A stretch of 64,000 bases of DNA, taken from positions 372,001-436,000 of the forward strand of contig JBKEEO010000001.1 in NCBI GenBank assembly GCA_047777415.1, in the 5' to 3' direction. This DNA comes from Caproicibacter sp047777415 (GTDB lineage: Bacteria; Bacillota; Clostridia; Oscillospirales; Acutalibacteraceae). Shown here piece by piece: positions 24,455-33,968 of the stretch (positions are counted from its first letter, which is position 1; each line of letters begins with the position of its first letter). The position numbers and the translations under genes were made by a program. The notes under the pieces are model-generated. The model was not told the origin of the DNA and searched no databases. It saw only the letters and a list, made by a program, of their open reading frames with translations.

Positions 24455-25635
24455 GATTCACCTGCTTTCATCTGCAAAACCTTGACAGCTTCCTTAACAA
24501 TCAGTCTACCGTCAGTGCGTTCGTTGCCCTTAAAGCCTACCTGTCCGTTTTCGGCGTAAAGCTGGTCGAGAACCTGCATCTGCATACCCAGGGTATCCTT
24601 GATGATATACTGGCTGAAATCACCAAACGCAATCGCCTTCGCCCCTGCTCCAACAGTAGGCATATAGTCCGATACAGCGACAGGGCGGCCGAGCAGTGTA
24701 TTAGGCTGTGATGCAGTCAAGCCGGGCTGCCACATATAGTCCCCCGTCGTAGCGTTTTTCAGCTTCCGGATTACTTTTTCCATGCTGTCGCTCATCAGGA
24801 ATGTAGCTTTTTGGCGATAACCGGGTTTTAGGCTGTAGAACAAATCCAGCAATTCATCGGCAGTAACAGCAGATGACGCAGCTGTTGTCACGCCTATCTC
24901 TGCATCAACAAGAACACCTTTTGGCTTACCGTTGCCGTCACCGGTAAGGAATGCAGATTCTTCACCTTCCGCAAACGAACGGGCAAAGCTCGTGGAAATC
25001 AAGCCGGTTAAATCAAACTCGGAATCATGCAATAGTTCCTCGGAAACTTGAATGATTTTACCAAGTTTGTGGCTACCAATTGTCACAGTATCATATTTAT
25101 CATCGACCTTCGGATATGCACCGTTTTCTCCAATCCATTCCGCCGCTCCGTAAGAAGACGCAAGCACAATTTTTCTGTCGGCTGTCAATGTAAGTGTGCT
25201 GGCCAAGCGACGCATTACAACCTGCTTTTCCAGCAATGCACGCACGGAGTTTTCCATCTCTTCCGGCATGACAAGCATTCCACCGCTGTCAGAACCGGTA
25301 GACATCACATTTTCAAGCAGTTTTCTTTCTTCACTGGTGAGAGAAGATTTCCCACCGCGCAATGCGTGAAAGAATGCGCTTTTGTACTCGTCGGTTGCGG
25401 TAATTTTCTGCTTTTGCACTTTATCCTCCGGTTGTGCTTTACTTTTTGCAGGCTCCGGAATTTGATTCAGCGTATCCTCGCGAGCCTGCTGCTTTTCTTC
25501 TGCTTTGATTTCTGCTTCCAATTTGTCGATGTCGGCATCCATTTTGTTGTAAGCATCCATGTCGCCGGCATCCAGTTTTGCTCTTGCATCTTTGATCAAA
25601 GCCGCCATTTTCTGCTTTTTCTCAATTAAATTCAT
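24451..25635 (-). CDS. Major capsid protein, HK97 fold
   Basis: A 394-residue major capsid protein. The first 100 residues are a charged coiled coil, acting as the scaffolding delta domain removed by the protease. The HK97 core begins near GSDSGGMLVMPEEM, with GDGNGKPKGVL and the C-terminal DGRLIVKEAVKVL typical of the family. Position after the ClpP-like protease agrees. Confidence 0.95.
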   Translation of the reverse strand: MNLIEKKQKMAALIKDARAKLDAGDMDAYNKMDADIDKLEAEIKAEEKQQAREDTLNQIPEPAKSKAQPEDKVQKQKITATDEYKSAFFHALRGGKSSLTSEERKLLENVMSTGSDSGGMLVMPEEMENSVRALLEKQVVMRRLASTLTLTADRKIVLASSYGAAEWIGENGAYPKVDDKYDTVTIGSHKLGKIIQVSEELLHDSEFDLTGLISTSFARSFAEGEESAFLTGDGNGKPKGVLVDAEIGVTTAASSAVTADELLDLFYSLKPGYRQKATFLMSDSMEKVIRKLKNATTGDYMWQPGLTASQPNTLLGRPVAVSDYMPTVGAGAKAIAFGDFSQYIIKDTLGMQMQVLDQLYAENGQVGFKGNERTDGRLIVKEAVKVLQMKAGES

Positions 25636-25650
25636 GTCAATCCCTCTTTC

Positions 25651-26385
25651 TTAAATGAATAATGATTTTTCCAAAAGATTCAACTTGGCATAAGCAAAAT
25701 CTTTTTTTGCCTGAATTTGCTCGGCAGTAGGTTTGCCGGCATCAAGGTACTCTTTTGATATTTCTTTGCTTTTTGCCTTTCCTTCTGCAATCATCGCGCG
25801 GGTCTTTTCAATCACCGCACGCGGAAGTGGAAGACCATATGCTGCATTGATAAGCTGCGGTGTGGCAGCATCTGAAATTTTATCCACCAGTCCAAGTTCT
25901 ACGGCGTGGGCCGCTGTAATCCATGTCTCGGCATCCATCAGTTTCAGAGCATCTTTTTCAGACATACCTGACTTTGCAACATAGGCTGCCGCAATTGCCT
26001 TATCTGCCTCTTTTAAATCATTGGACGACTTATCCATCGCATGATAATTTCCAGCGGCAATAGACGATACGCGATGCACCATCAATTGAGCAGTAGGAGA
26101 CATTTCATTAGGGCCTGCCATTGCAATCACTGACGCTGCCGACGCTGCTAAACCTGTAATGCGAATATGGACACCGCCGGAATACCCACGCAATGCCGAA
26201 TATATCTCGGAGCCGGAAAAAACATCTCCACCGTAGCATGTAGATATTTCAACATCCAGCGGAGCACCATTTGCTTCTGCAATTGCTTTGCGTATATTTT
26301 GCGGTGCTGTCGTCGCAATACCAAACCAGTCATAAATTTGCTGGTCACTGTCACGCACAATGTAGCCTTTAATTTCAATCGCCAT
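25651..26385 (-). CDS. ClpP-like prohead protease
   Basis: A 244-residue ClpP-fold protease. Motifs: STCYGGDVFSG, the catalytic Ser in ITGLAASAASVIAMAG and His in QLMVHRVS. It matures the prohead by cleaving the capsid delta domain. Start at 26385 because GGAGGTGAT precedes it. It overlaps the end of the portal gene. Confidence 0.93.
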   Translation of the reverse strand: MAIEIKGYIVRDSDQQIYDWFGIATTAPQNIRKAIAEANGAPLDVEISTCYGGDVFSGSEIYSALRGYSGGVHIRITGLAASAASVIAMAGPNEMSPTAQLMVHRVSSIAAGNYHAMDKSSNDLKEADKAIAAAYVAKSGMSEKDALKLMDAETWITAAHAVELGLVDKISDAATPQLINAAYGLPLPRAVIEKTRAMIAEGKAKSKEISKEYLDAGKPTAEQIQAKKDFAYAKLNLLEKSLFI

Positions 26386-27634
26386 TCTTATCACCTCCAC
26401 TCTTAGTAGATTCCGCCGAAGCGTCCATCAACTTTTTAAGACTGCGCAGGTTACCATTTGCAAGGTAGGCATCTCCTCCCTCTTCGGCTGGAATATGGTC
26501 CATATCCTCCAGTTCTCGAATATCGTTCGCCGACATCCAGCCATTTTGACGGGCGACGGCGTAGCCTTCCATTCGTGATTTGTAGTCTCCGCGTAGCAAG
26601 CCTTCTACCGAGAACTTTGGAAAATAGATTGACCGTTCCTGTGGCATCAAAAGCTGTGCTGTAATAGCCCGCTCAATACGCACAAGATACGGCCGTAAAG
26701 TATAAATCACATAATTCAGCGACATCTGCTCAATGTTGCTGAAAGTCGCATGCTCAAGGTCACCAACCATATGTAAAGGCACATTATAAAAGCGCGCGAC
26801 TTCTTCAACTTGGAATTTTCGCGTCTCGAGCATTTGCGATTCTTCAGGAGTATTGCTGACTTTTTGAAATTTCGCACCTTGCTCCAAAAAGAGAAGCCTT
26901 GCTGCATTGGATAATCCGGAATACTCTTTTCGAACATCTTTTTTATATTGCTCTAGGTCGTTATCTCGCAGCACATCCGGATATTCTATAATTCCGCCGA
27001 CGTTTGCTCCGTTTTTGAAATAATTCGATGCAAATTCCTCAGCAGCTTCACTTAAACCGATTGCGTTCTGTGCTAATTCAAGTGGACGAAACGCATTCAG
27101 TGAATCCATTGAAAACCAATCTACCCGAAAGATTTGGTCCTTTCTGAGGATAAACCGTTCTTTTCCGGACGGGGTAATGACATACTCCAACTCCTGCGTT
27201 TCAGAATTCCGCTGTACTCGAACAAAGGGCGTGGTGATATTCCACATCTGAACAATGTGCCCCGCATTATTTCGTACTACCTCTGCATATCCGCGACCGT
27301 AAATCAGCATATTTGCCACAAACGCCTGCCAAAACTGAAAGCTGTCTGTTTCCGGATTAGGCACATCGTGGAGCACCTCATAGATTGGCATGTCGGTCGC
27401 CTTTTCTTTGCCAGTTTCTGTTTTCCGATATAAAAACAACGGCAGGGACGCAATGCTTTCGGACAAAAGCCGAACACACGCGAACACAGCCGTTGTTTGC
27501 AGAGCATTTTGGGCATTGATGTGAATACCAACCTTTGAGAGGATTGTACCCATCGCAGATTTCAGTTCCGGAGATGGTCTTGCCAAAGTCGAAAGATTTT
27601 TAAACAAGGTCTTGATCCGATTTAAAAATTTCAA
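26375..27634 (-). CDS. Portal protein, HK97 family
   Basis: A 419-residue portal protein. TTAVFACVRLLSESIASLPL near the start, MLIYGRGYAEV and VEEVARFYNVPLHMVGD are typical of HK97-type portals. It forms the dodecameric vertex for DNA entry and tail attachment. TTG start overlaps the terminase stop (TTGA). Confidence 0.95.
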   Translation of the reverse strand: MKFLNRIKTLFKNLSTLARPSPELKSAMGTILSKVGIHINAQNALQTTAVFACVRLLSESIASLPLFLYRKTETGKEKATDMPIYEVLHDVPNPETDSFQFWQAFVANMLIYGRGYAEVVRNNAGHIVQMWNITTPFVRVQRNSETQELEYVITPSGKERFILRKDQIFRVDWFSMDSLNAFRPLELAQNAIGLSEAAEEFASNYFKNGANVGGIIEYPDVLRDNDLEQYKKDVRKEYSGLSNAARLLFLEQGAKFQKVSNTPEESQMLETRKFQVEEVARFYNVPLHMVGDLEHATFSNIEQMSLNYVIYTLRPYLVRIERAITAQLLMPQERSIYFPKFSVEGLLRGDYKSRMEGYAVARQNGWMSANDIRELEDMDHIPAEEGGDAYLANGNLRSLKKLMDASAESTKSGGDKNGD

Positions 27635-29208
27635 ATTGCAATCACCCCGTGTTCAGCATAAGCGTTTCGCCGTGCCATATGCGGCAACAGTCGAGCCATC
27701 GCGTCCACCATCGCGACAAAAATATCGATACGCTCCGTCTTGCTGTCCTTAATCGGCATATAGTTTTCCTTGCCGTCCATGCTTATATTTACATTGCCAA
27801 AGCACCAGCGCGCTGCAGGGTTTGCTTCATGTGTAATAAGCGGCGGCTTTTTTTCTTTGATATTTGCTTCACTTGTTTTAAACATAACTTCAAGCTCCTT
27901 CATGGACGGACTCATTCCAAGTATTGTTTGGTCAACCGGTACCATTTTGATACCCGCTGCCTGCAGCATAAGCGCCGTTTCAGTGGCGTTATATTTATCG
28001 TAGCCAAGTTCCCGTATTCGGTACATTTTCGCGTATTCCTGTATCCTTGCCCGTATCGCGGAATAATCCGTGACGTTCCCTGATGTTGGATGAATAAAAC
28101 CGTTCCGCGCCCATTCATCATACGGAACATGGTCGCGCCGAACGCGTTCTTTCATATTTTCTTCCGGTATCCATGCGTCAAATATAACGCGATAATCTTT
28201 GAAATCTCTTTGTGGTGGAAAAATCAAGGCAAATCCATTCATATCCCATGTGGTCGCTAAGTCTAATCCGCCATAGCAGTAGCAGCCTTGTAAATCTTGC
28301 CTTGTCCATGTTCCCACCGTTGCGTCCCATGATGTGAGCGGCAGCCATCCGCGTGATTTATTCTTATTCCATTGATTCAAGCGAAGCCATCTAAACAGCC
28401 GTTCCGAGGCCGGGTCATTCTTCGCGGCAACAGCCTCCTGCCTTACTTTGTCAATGTCAATGCTTACCCCCAGTGACGGATTGCACTCATACCATGTCTG
28501 CTCATTAAAAATATCCGCATTTTCTGGCGCACCGTAAATTTTAACGTACCAATACGGATCTTCTATTTCACCATCTCGTATTCTGCGGGCATATTCATGC
28601 TTTTCCCAGCCTATGGATTTCCTATCAGGGTCATCCCCTGCCGTTGTAATAATCCAGTACAGTGTTTCTTTACGCGCTGCACCGGCGCCAAACGTCATGA
28701 CATCCCACAAATCCCGATTGGGTTGGGCATGGAGTTCATCAAAAATAACGACCGTTGGATTAAGACCGTGCTTTGTATATGCTTCTGCGGATAACACCCG
28801 AAGAAAAGTTCCAGTTTGGCAGTTGCGTATCAATTTTTTGCTGTCCGTGACCTGCAAAATTTCTTGTAAAGTTTCGTCCTGGTCTATCATTTGCAGCATT
28901 GCTTGATATGCAAGTGATGCCTGATCTCGGTCCGCCGCACAGCAATAAATTTGTCCGCCGGGGCCGTCACATACCAGGTGATAAAGGCCAAGCCCAGCAA
29001 TCAAAGTTGTTTTGCCGTTTTTCTTCGGAATTTCAAGGTAAGCGTAGCTGTATTGTCTATAACCACGTTCGTTTAACGTTCCATATACATCGCGGACGAC
29101 TTCTTTTTCCCACGGCTGCAAAATAAACGGTTGTCCGTAAAAGTCGTCCGTAAGATGCAGAAGTTGAATAAAATCTATTGGTTCATTGGCTTTCTTTGCA
29201 TCGTACAT
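27631..29208 (-). CDS. terL: Terminase large subunit
   Basis: A 525-residue packaging motor. ATPase domain: Walker A region YLEIPKKNGKTTLIAG and Walker B VVIFDELHAQ. The nuclease domain follows, with acidic residues around YGGLDLATTWDMN and a late FVAMVDAM segment. P27/HK97-type (Terminase_1). The start overlaps the small-subunit stop (TAATG). Confidence 0.95.
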   Translation of the reverse strand: MYDAKKANEPIDFIQLLHLTDDFYGQPFILQPWEKEVVRDVYGTLNERGYRQYSYAYLEIPKKNGKTTLIAGLGLYHLVCDGPGGQIYCCAADRDQASLAYQAMLQMIDQDETLQEILQVTDSKKLIRNCQTGTFLRVLSAEAYTKHGLNPTVVIFDELHAQPNRDLWDVMTFGAGAARKETLYWIITTAGDDPDRKSIGWEKHEYARRIRDGEIEDPYWYVKIYGAPENADIFNEQTWYECNPSLGVSIDIDKVRQEAVAAKNDPASERLFRWLRLNQWNKNKSRGWLPLTSWDATVGTWTRQDLQGCYCYGGLDLATTWDMNGFALIFPPQRDFKDYRVIFDAWIPEENMKERVRRDHVPYDEWARNGFIHPTSGNVTDYSAIRARIQEYAKMYRIRELGYDKYNATETALMLQAAGIKMVPVDQTILGMSPSMKELEVMFKTSEANIKEKKPPLITHEANPAARWCFGNVNISMDGKENYMPIKDSKTERIDIFVAMVDAMARLLPHMARRNAYAEHGVIAI

Positions 29209-29774
29209 TAACCTCCACCCGCTCTATGTTCCATGAATGCAGCCATGCCTGTTTTTTGTTTTTTCTCAGGCTTTTTGGGAATGGAGCGAAGTGCAGACTG
29301 CACGGTCATGACATTCTCCTTATCGATATCAAGCAGCATTTTTCGCTTCGCCATAAGTTGTTTATCGCAGCTCATAATACTTTGCGACAACTTTACAAGC
29401 AAACGGTAATATTCCGCTGCACTAATTCCATCACTTTCAGGATTTCCGGTGCGGCCGGCCTGATAATCCGCCTGTAATTCTTCTTTTGACCTTATGAACT
29501 GGTTTCTAATATCCTCAATCTGTTGGCATTCTTCCACAAGAAGACAGTGTGTGTTAATAATTTGCTCATAGAGAGCATCGTCTTTACCAATAGTGGCAAG
29601 TAACTTTTTTATACGTTCAAATTCTTTGGCAGCAATTTTATGCCATTTTTTCTGAAACTGCATCTTCATTGGAACGCCTGTAAGCATTGCAGCTTCAGCT
29701 TCACGCCTAGCGGCGAGTTCGTCTTTTGTACGGTGCCCGCTAACAAGGGCAACCGGTTTTGTTGGCCGTGCCAT
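29208..29774 (-). CDS. terS: Terminase small subunit, P27 family
   Basis: A 188-residue DNA-recognition subunit. It starts MARPTKPVALVSGHRTKDEL, the P27-family opening, and has a helical body. The start at 29774 has GGAGG upstream. With an HNH gene before it, cos-type packaging is likely. Confidence 0.85.
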   Translation of the reverse strand: MARPTKPVALVSGHRTKDELAARREAEAAMLTGVPMKMQFQKKWHKIAAKEFERIKKLLATIGKDDALYEQIINTHCLLVEECQQIEDIRNQFIRSKEELQADYQAGRTGNPESDGISAAEYYRLLVKLSQSIMSCDKQLMAKRKMLLDIDKENVMTVQSALRSIPKKPEKKQKTGMAAFMEHRAGGG

Positions 29775-29880
29775 ATCGAGCACCTCCATGTTTTATTAGT
29801 TTTGGGAAAAAGTTTCACGCGGAGCGACGCCAGCGGTCTCCTGCAATTCTCTTGTAGAGATTTGACCTCCCCTATGGGTG

Positions 29881-30231
29881 TCATTCTCCTCGCGCTGTCC
29901 TCTTGCTGTGGCATTTGTGGCACAGTGCCATGAGATTATCTTCCGCATATTTTAACTGCGGGTAATCCTTCAGCTTCCGAATATGGTGCACTTCTGTTGC
30001 CGGCGTCAATCTGTGCTTTGCCCGGCAATCCACACACAACGGATGTTCCCGCAAATATCGCGCCCGAAATCGCTCCCAGCGCTTGTCATAGCCGCGCTGA
30101 TATGCACTGACTCGTCTATCTGCTTTTCGTTTCTTAGCAAGTTCTTGATGCTCATCGCAATACCCGTTTGAATTGCTCGTTGTGTTCGGACAAAGGTACG
30201 CACGGCAAGGACGTTCTATGCGCCTTGGCAA
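29881..30231 (-). CDS. HNH endonuclease next to terminase
   Basis: A 116-residue HNH nuclease. Zinc-binding cysteines occur as CVDC and CHKC; the catalytic part is EVHHIRKL and LMALCHKCHSKRT. HNH proteins beside terminase genes cooperate in cos cleavage in several phages such as HK97. TTG start with GGAGGTGG. It is the first gene after the terminator of the cargo HNH gene. Confidence 0.88.
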   Translation of the reverse strand: MPRRIERPCRAYLCPNTTSNSNGYCDEHQELAKKRKADRRVSAYQRGYDKRWERFRARYLREHPLCVDCRAKHRLTPATEVHHIRKLKDYPQLKYAEDNLMALCHKCHSKRTARGE

Positions 30232-30261
30232 CTCTCATCGCCACCTCCTAAAAATGGGTAT

Positions 30262-30287
30262 AAAAAAGGACGGCCCGAAGGTCGTCC
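30262..30287 (-). terminator. Terminator of the winged-helix/HNH gene
   Basis: 8-bp stem GGACGACC/GGCCGTCC closed by a CGAA-type tetraloop, followed by six T residues on the minus strand. The 115 bp between it and the upstream gene hold nothing else recognised. Confidence 0.85.
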
Positions 30288-30402
30288 AATATATTGTTGT
30301 TATGTAATTGACAAGTACTATATGTTGAAAAATCGGTTGAAAGTGTGGAGAAAACTTGATCCTGCAGTGTGGAATACCCATATGTTATTAACTTGATAAA
30401 AT

Positions 30403-31032
30403 TTATTTTTTATTTAATAAGTTTCTCAATTCTTCAAGTGAATTCTCCGAAGCTTTTAATCTATGTATCATTCTATGACAATTTGAACACAGCATAATAA
30501 TGTCCTCTACTTTTGTTTTAGCGCCATCAGGAAGATCGCGTACTGGTATTTTATGATGCCCTTCTATAAAACCTTCTCCAAGTCTTCCATATGTATCGGT
30601 AAAGGAAAATCCACAAGCTTCACAAAACAGTTTTCCGTTGTGAGATTCTTTAAATTTCTTTTTCGCTTCATAGATAACTTTTGGATTTCTTTCTCGGCAA
30701 ATATGCTTGCGCAATAACTGTTTCCCTTCTGGATAACCGCTATCATCTTCAGTCAGATTTACATCGTTTTCTGAGGGTTCAAAATTTCTAAGTCCCCAAT
30801 GCCCTTTTCCAATACCTTCAACAGAAAAAAACATATCTTTTTTTCCGTTATACGCTTTAGAATCGCTAGAAAATTCTTCGATTGTTGTCCTAACTCGGTC
30901 TTTCCAGTGCTTTCGCTTACTTAAATCAATATTACCTCTTTTTTCAATTTGTCTGTATAAATCTGTATAATTAGCATCTCCGCCCAGCTCTTTCATTGCA
31001 GCAATTACTTCATCTAGCCATATACTGGACAT
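30403..31032 (-). CDS. Winged-helix plus HNH nuclease, cargo gene
   Basis: A 209-residue protein. The N-terminal 70 residues resemble a winged-helix HARE/Mrr-type DNA-binding domain (WLDEVIAAMKELGGDANYTD, then TTIEEFSSDS). The HNH domain follows: FCEACGFSF, EGHHKIPVRDL and MLCSNCHRMIHR, as in McrA-like restriction enzymes. A type-IV restriction-like or phage-exclusion nuclease is plausible. AT-rich compared with terminase genes, with own promoter and terminator. Confidence 0.85.
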   Translation of the reverse strand: MSSIWLDEVIAAMKELGGDANYTDLYRQIEKRGNIDLSKRKHWKDRVRTTIEEFSSDSKAYNGKKDMFFSVEGIGKGHWGLRNFEPSENDVNLTEDDSGYPEGKQLLRKHICRERNPKVIYEAKKKFKESHNGKLFCEACGFSFTDTYGRLGEGFIEGHHKIPVRDLPDGAKTKVEDIIMLCSNCHRMIHRLKASENSLEELRNLLNKK

Positions 31033-31064
31033 CGTATCTAACTCCTATACCTATTTTTAATTTC

Positions 31065-31093
31065 ATGATAGCATAAATGCTGCATGTTGTAAA
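31065..31093 (-). promoter_or_regulatory. Promoter of the winged-helix/HNH gene
   Basis: TTTACA (31088-31093), 17 bp, TATCAT (31065-31070) on the minus strand, 33 bp before the start codon. Confidence 0.6.
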
Positions 31094-31154
31094 TGCGATT
31101 AATATATTCTTCCATGCGGCTCCTTTCTGTCGGTCCCGCACGTTCTAAGGCACG

Positions 31155-31182
31155 AAAAGGCGCCCGATTTGTACCGGACGCC
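31155..31182 (-). terminator. Terminator after the ArpU-like gene
   Basis: 8-bp stem GGCGTCCG/CGGGCGCC (31159-31166 with 31175-31182), then TTTT on the minus strand. Confidence 0.7.
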
Positions 31183-31239
31183 TTTTGCGAAATTCCTTGA
31201 TTATATAGTACCACAAATAAAATTCCGGAAATGACCGAT

Positions 31240-31773
31240 TTAGTCCGGAAGTGTCCGAAAGTGTCCGGTTTTTTCAGCAAGCATTCCCGGAAAGACTATT
31301 TGATCGGACATCATAGCTAGTTGTAGAAGTGAAACCCGAACCCGCTCCAGTACTTGGCTTTTACTGTAATGCACCAGCTCAGCAATTTCTTTCCACGTCG
31401 GCCGGCGTTGATGTGCCTGCTTTCGATTTTTCGGGTCACCCATATACCGCAGCTCCAATATGTACCGGTCCGTCGGATCCAGCTTGCCGAGGGCAACACC
31501 CAGCCAGTTCTTTGCATCTCGCAACTCTGCGATGCGGCGGGTGCAGCGTTTAATTTCATCGTCATAATACCGTACTTGGTTGGCCAGTGCCATGGATGTC
31601 GTCAGGTCTGTGGTCATACCCTTGCCGCCCGGCAGCCCTGAAATGTTGGCAGGCGGCAGGACAACCTTGTTTTTTTCCATTTCACAGTTTCGGATGGTGG
31701 CAAATTCCTCGGCGATCATCGTGGGAATGTCATAATAAATTTTCAGCAGATTCTTTACTTCATCGACCGTCAT
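31240..31773 (-). CDS. ArpU/DUF1492-like late gene regulator
   Basis: A 177-residue protein resembling DUF1492/ArpU-type, sigma-region-4-like regulators. The middle has KLDPTDRYILELRYMGDP and the C-terminal helix-turn-helix is TWKEIAELVHYSKSQVLERV. Such proteins stand at the end of early modules and turn on late genes. Start at 31773 preferred for its AAAGGATGG. It precedes the late block, separated by terminators. Confidence 0.8.
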   Translation of the reverse strand: MTVDEVKNLLKIYYDIPTMIAEEFATIRNCEMEKNKVVLPPANISGLPGGKGMTTDLTTSMALANQVRYYDDEIKRCTRRIAELRDAKNWLGVALGKLDPTDRYILELRYMGDPKNRKQAHQRRPTWKEIAELVHYSKSQVLERVRVSLLQLAMMSDQIVFPGMLAEKTGHFRTLPD

Positions 31774-31925
31774 TAAACCATCCTTTCTATCCTTCACAAC
31801 TTTAGATAAATATTTGAATGAACCCTTCAGCTTTTCGGACAATTATCCGCATTATTTGCAAAATTTTAAGTTCAAAATTGCAACACAATATTCTAAGATA
31901 TATCATTTTCCTCATAAGTTCCCTC

Positions 31926-31954
31926 TTTTGTTTATAAGAATTTTGTCATATAAT
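31926..31954 (+). promoter_or_regulatory. Candidate promoter of the Abi-alpha gene
   Basis: Perfect TATAAT (31949-31954), with a weak -35 TTTTGT 17 bp upstream. Confidence 0.5.
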
Positions 31955-31973
31955 GTTTTTGAGGTGAAAAACT

Positions 31974-32759
31974 ATGGATCCACAAACATTAATTGATGGT
32001 GCCGGAAAGGCTCTAAAAACAATTCCCGAATTATACAAAGATGGATTGCAACCCAGTGTTCAAGAGACAGGCAAAATGCTAGCCAGAATCCCCAAGGCAA
32101 TAAATGCGGCCCTTAGTGGAGTCGATATTTGGATTGCTAAAAAAGAATATGCGGTTGGTGAAACTAAAAAGTTACTTGCTCAAAAATTAAAAAACATGGA
32201 TCCTGAAAAAATAGTCCAACCGGAATCATATGTAGCAGTACCGGCCATTCAGGCCATCTCCTATTCAATGGATAGCAATGAATTAAGAAACATGTATGCA
32301 AATCTTCTCGCCAGATCAATGTATGTTGATGAAAAAGATAATGTCCACCCAGCTTTTGTTGAAATCATAAAACAACTTTCACCAGTGGATGCCAAAGTAA
32401 TGAAAGCTGTGGTTGAAAGACCTATTAGGCCAATAATTAACATAAGAAGAGAACATCCCGATAAAACGAAAGGAGGCATAACTCTTGTTCGAAATATCAC
32501 TTGGATGACTTTTACATCGGCCGAACAAATAAGTATCTCTCTCGACAATTTACAAAAAAACGGCCTAATTTCAATTAAAAATGATGTCTCATATGTCAAC
32601 AAAATTAATTACTCTTGTATAAAAAATAGCCCGCACTATTTAGAAGCCAAACGCTCTTATAAGTGTCAAGCGGATGAAGTCATATCTGATCAGTTAGGTT
32701 CGATTAGTATTACGGATCTAGGAAAATCTTTCTATAATATTTGCATTAGAGACATTTAA
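31974..32759 (+). CDS. Abi-alpha (DUF4393) family protein
   Basis: A 261-residue protein matching the Abi_alpha/DUF4393 pattern: an N-terminal helical region (GKALKTIPELYKDGLQP), then PAIQAISYSMDSNELRNMYANLLARSM in the centre and a winged-helix-like C-terminus. Members are annotated as abortive-infection proteins. It is on the + strand among minus-strand replication genes and has its own promoter, so it is likely expressed in the lysogen as cargo. Its mechanism is unknown. Start has GAGGTG 7 bases upstream. Confidence 0.82.
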   Translation: MDPQTLIDGAGKALKTIPELYKDGLQPSVQETGKMLARIPKAINAALSGVDIWIAKKEYAVGETKKLLAQKLKNMDPEKIVQPESYVAVPAIQAISYSMDSNELRNMYANLLARSMYVDEKDNVHPAFVEIIKQLSPVDAKVMKAVVERPIRPIINIRREHPDKTKGGITLVRNITWMTFTSAEQISISLDNLQKNGLISIKNDVSYVNKINYSCIKNSPHYLEAKRSYKCQADEVISDQLGSISITDLGKSFYNICIRDI

Positions 32760-32769
32760 GCATTTGTTC

Positions 32770-33195
32770 TTATATCTCCCATAGCTTTACATCTGTTTTC
32801 GGAATATCGGAGTACTTTTTCTTGATTTGCACCTGCGTAATCTGTGCATCGTCCTTGTATGCAAAACCATTAAGAGCATCGCAGATAATTTTCACGATAT
32901 TGTCACAGTCTGGCTTTTTTGTCGGGTTAATCCGCCCTGACAGCATAGCAGTTTTGACTTTTTTGCTCTTGTTGTTTGGAACTGGATACCATGCAACGAT
33001 CTGAACTGCAACTTGGGCGTCCTTCGGGAATTGGAAACCTTTGGCCGCAGCCTGATATCTGATCCGGACCAGTTCTTCATAAGCAACGGTCTTATCCGGG
33101 GTATATGTAAGGCTGCGCCCGTTTTTTGCCCTAACTACGCGTGGCCTTGCTTTGCCTTTTGGTGGTCCAGGAATAGTAAAACAAATCTCGTTCAT
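32770..33195 (-). CDS. rusA: RusA-like Holliday junction resolvase
   Basis: A 141-residue resolvase. It begins MNEICFTIPGPPKGKARPRV and contains PTKKPDCDNIVKIICDALNG with the catalytic Asp pair, followed by KDDAQI. It cuts four-way junctions during phage recombination. The start at 33195 has CAGGAGG. It overlaps the upstream loader gene by 4 bp. Confidence 0.93.
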   Translation of the reverse strand: MNEICFTIPGPPKGKARPRVVRAKNGRSLTYTPDKTVAYEELVRIRYQAAAKGFQFPKDAQVAVQIVAWYPVPNNKSKKVKTAMLSGRINPTKKPDCDNIVKIICDALNGFAYKDDAQITQVQIKKKYSDIPKTDVKLWEI

Positions 33196-33968
33196 ATCTT
33201 TCGCCTCCTGTAATCTCCCGCTGTCAGTGCCACTGCTCGGTAATGGTCGGAGCACAACCGGCTGTAAGCGCGGTCGCCGCAGGTTTTTCGTAGTTCATTA
33301 TCCGTCAGCATCAAGTTGCTGGTAATGATGGTCGGCTTGTTGTTGCGGTATCTCTCATCGAGTATTACCGTAAGTTCCTTGCGTGTCCATTCGCTGGATT
33401 TTTCGGCCCCGAGGTCATCGAGGAGCAACACCTGCGACAGAATTGCCTTGTCCAAAATCCGAACCTGTTCCTCCTCGTCGGAATGACCGTACATCATCAT
33501 CTCAAGCTGCTGCGGAACGTTCCAATAGACCGCTCGGTATCCGTCTTGCAGGGCGCAGTTCAGGATTGCACAGCCAAGATGCGTTTTTCCGCAGCCGACA
33601 GCACCCATCAAGATTAATCCGCGCCCTGTGCGGAAGTTTTCCTCTCGGTTCAGAAGATAATTTTTTACGGCCTCGAATGCTTCTTCCGTCCCGGGAACAC
33701 GGCGATAACCTTTCAGCGTTGCGCCTGAAAACATTTGCGGAATATCCGCCCATTGACGGCGGCGCCGGCGTGCCGCTTCCAGTTCACGCGCTCGTCTTTT
33801 TGCATCTTCAGCCTTAATCTCAGCATCGCGGCAGGAACACGGCTTTTTAAAAATTGCCCGTTTGCCACCCACTCGAATGCCAACCGCGTAGATATGTTCG
33901 CCGCACTTTGGGCAAATTTCTCCGGTGTCAAACACGTCCGAACGCTGCAGGATTTTTTCGTCAATCAT
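33192..33968 (-). CDS. DnaC-like helicase loader ATPase
   Basis: A 258-residue AAA+ loader. The N-terminal zinc motif is CPKCGEHIY plus CSC. Walker A is MGAVGCGKTHLG and Walker B LLLDDLGAEKSSEW, and a sensor follows in TIITSNL. It loads the host replicative helicase at the phage origin. The ATG at 33968 overlaps the TGA of the replisome organizer gene (ATGA), with GGGAAG upstream. Confidence 0.9.
   Translation of the reverse strand: MIDEKILQRSDVFDTGEICPKCGEHIYAVGIRVGGKRAIFKKPCSCRDAEIKAEDAKRRARELEAARRRRRQWADIPQMFSGATLKGYRRVPGTEEAFEAVKNYLLNREENFRTGRGLILMGAVGCGKTHLGCAILNCALQDGYRAVYWNVPQQLEMMMYGHSDEEEQVRILDKAILSQVLLLDDLGAEKSSEWTRKELTVILDERYRNNKPTIITSNLMLTDNELRKTCGDRAYSRLCSDHYRAVALTAGDYRRRKI

Noticed and set aside
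31038..31280. 80-codon minus-strand ORF after the ArpU-like gene
   Set aside because: It overlaps the end of that gene in another frame and spans the terminator and the promoter of the next gene; sequence is not protein-like.
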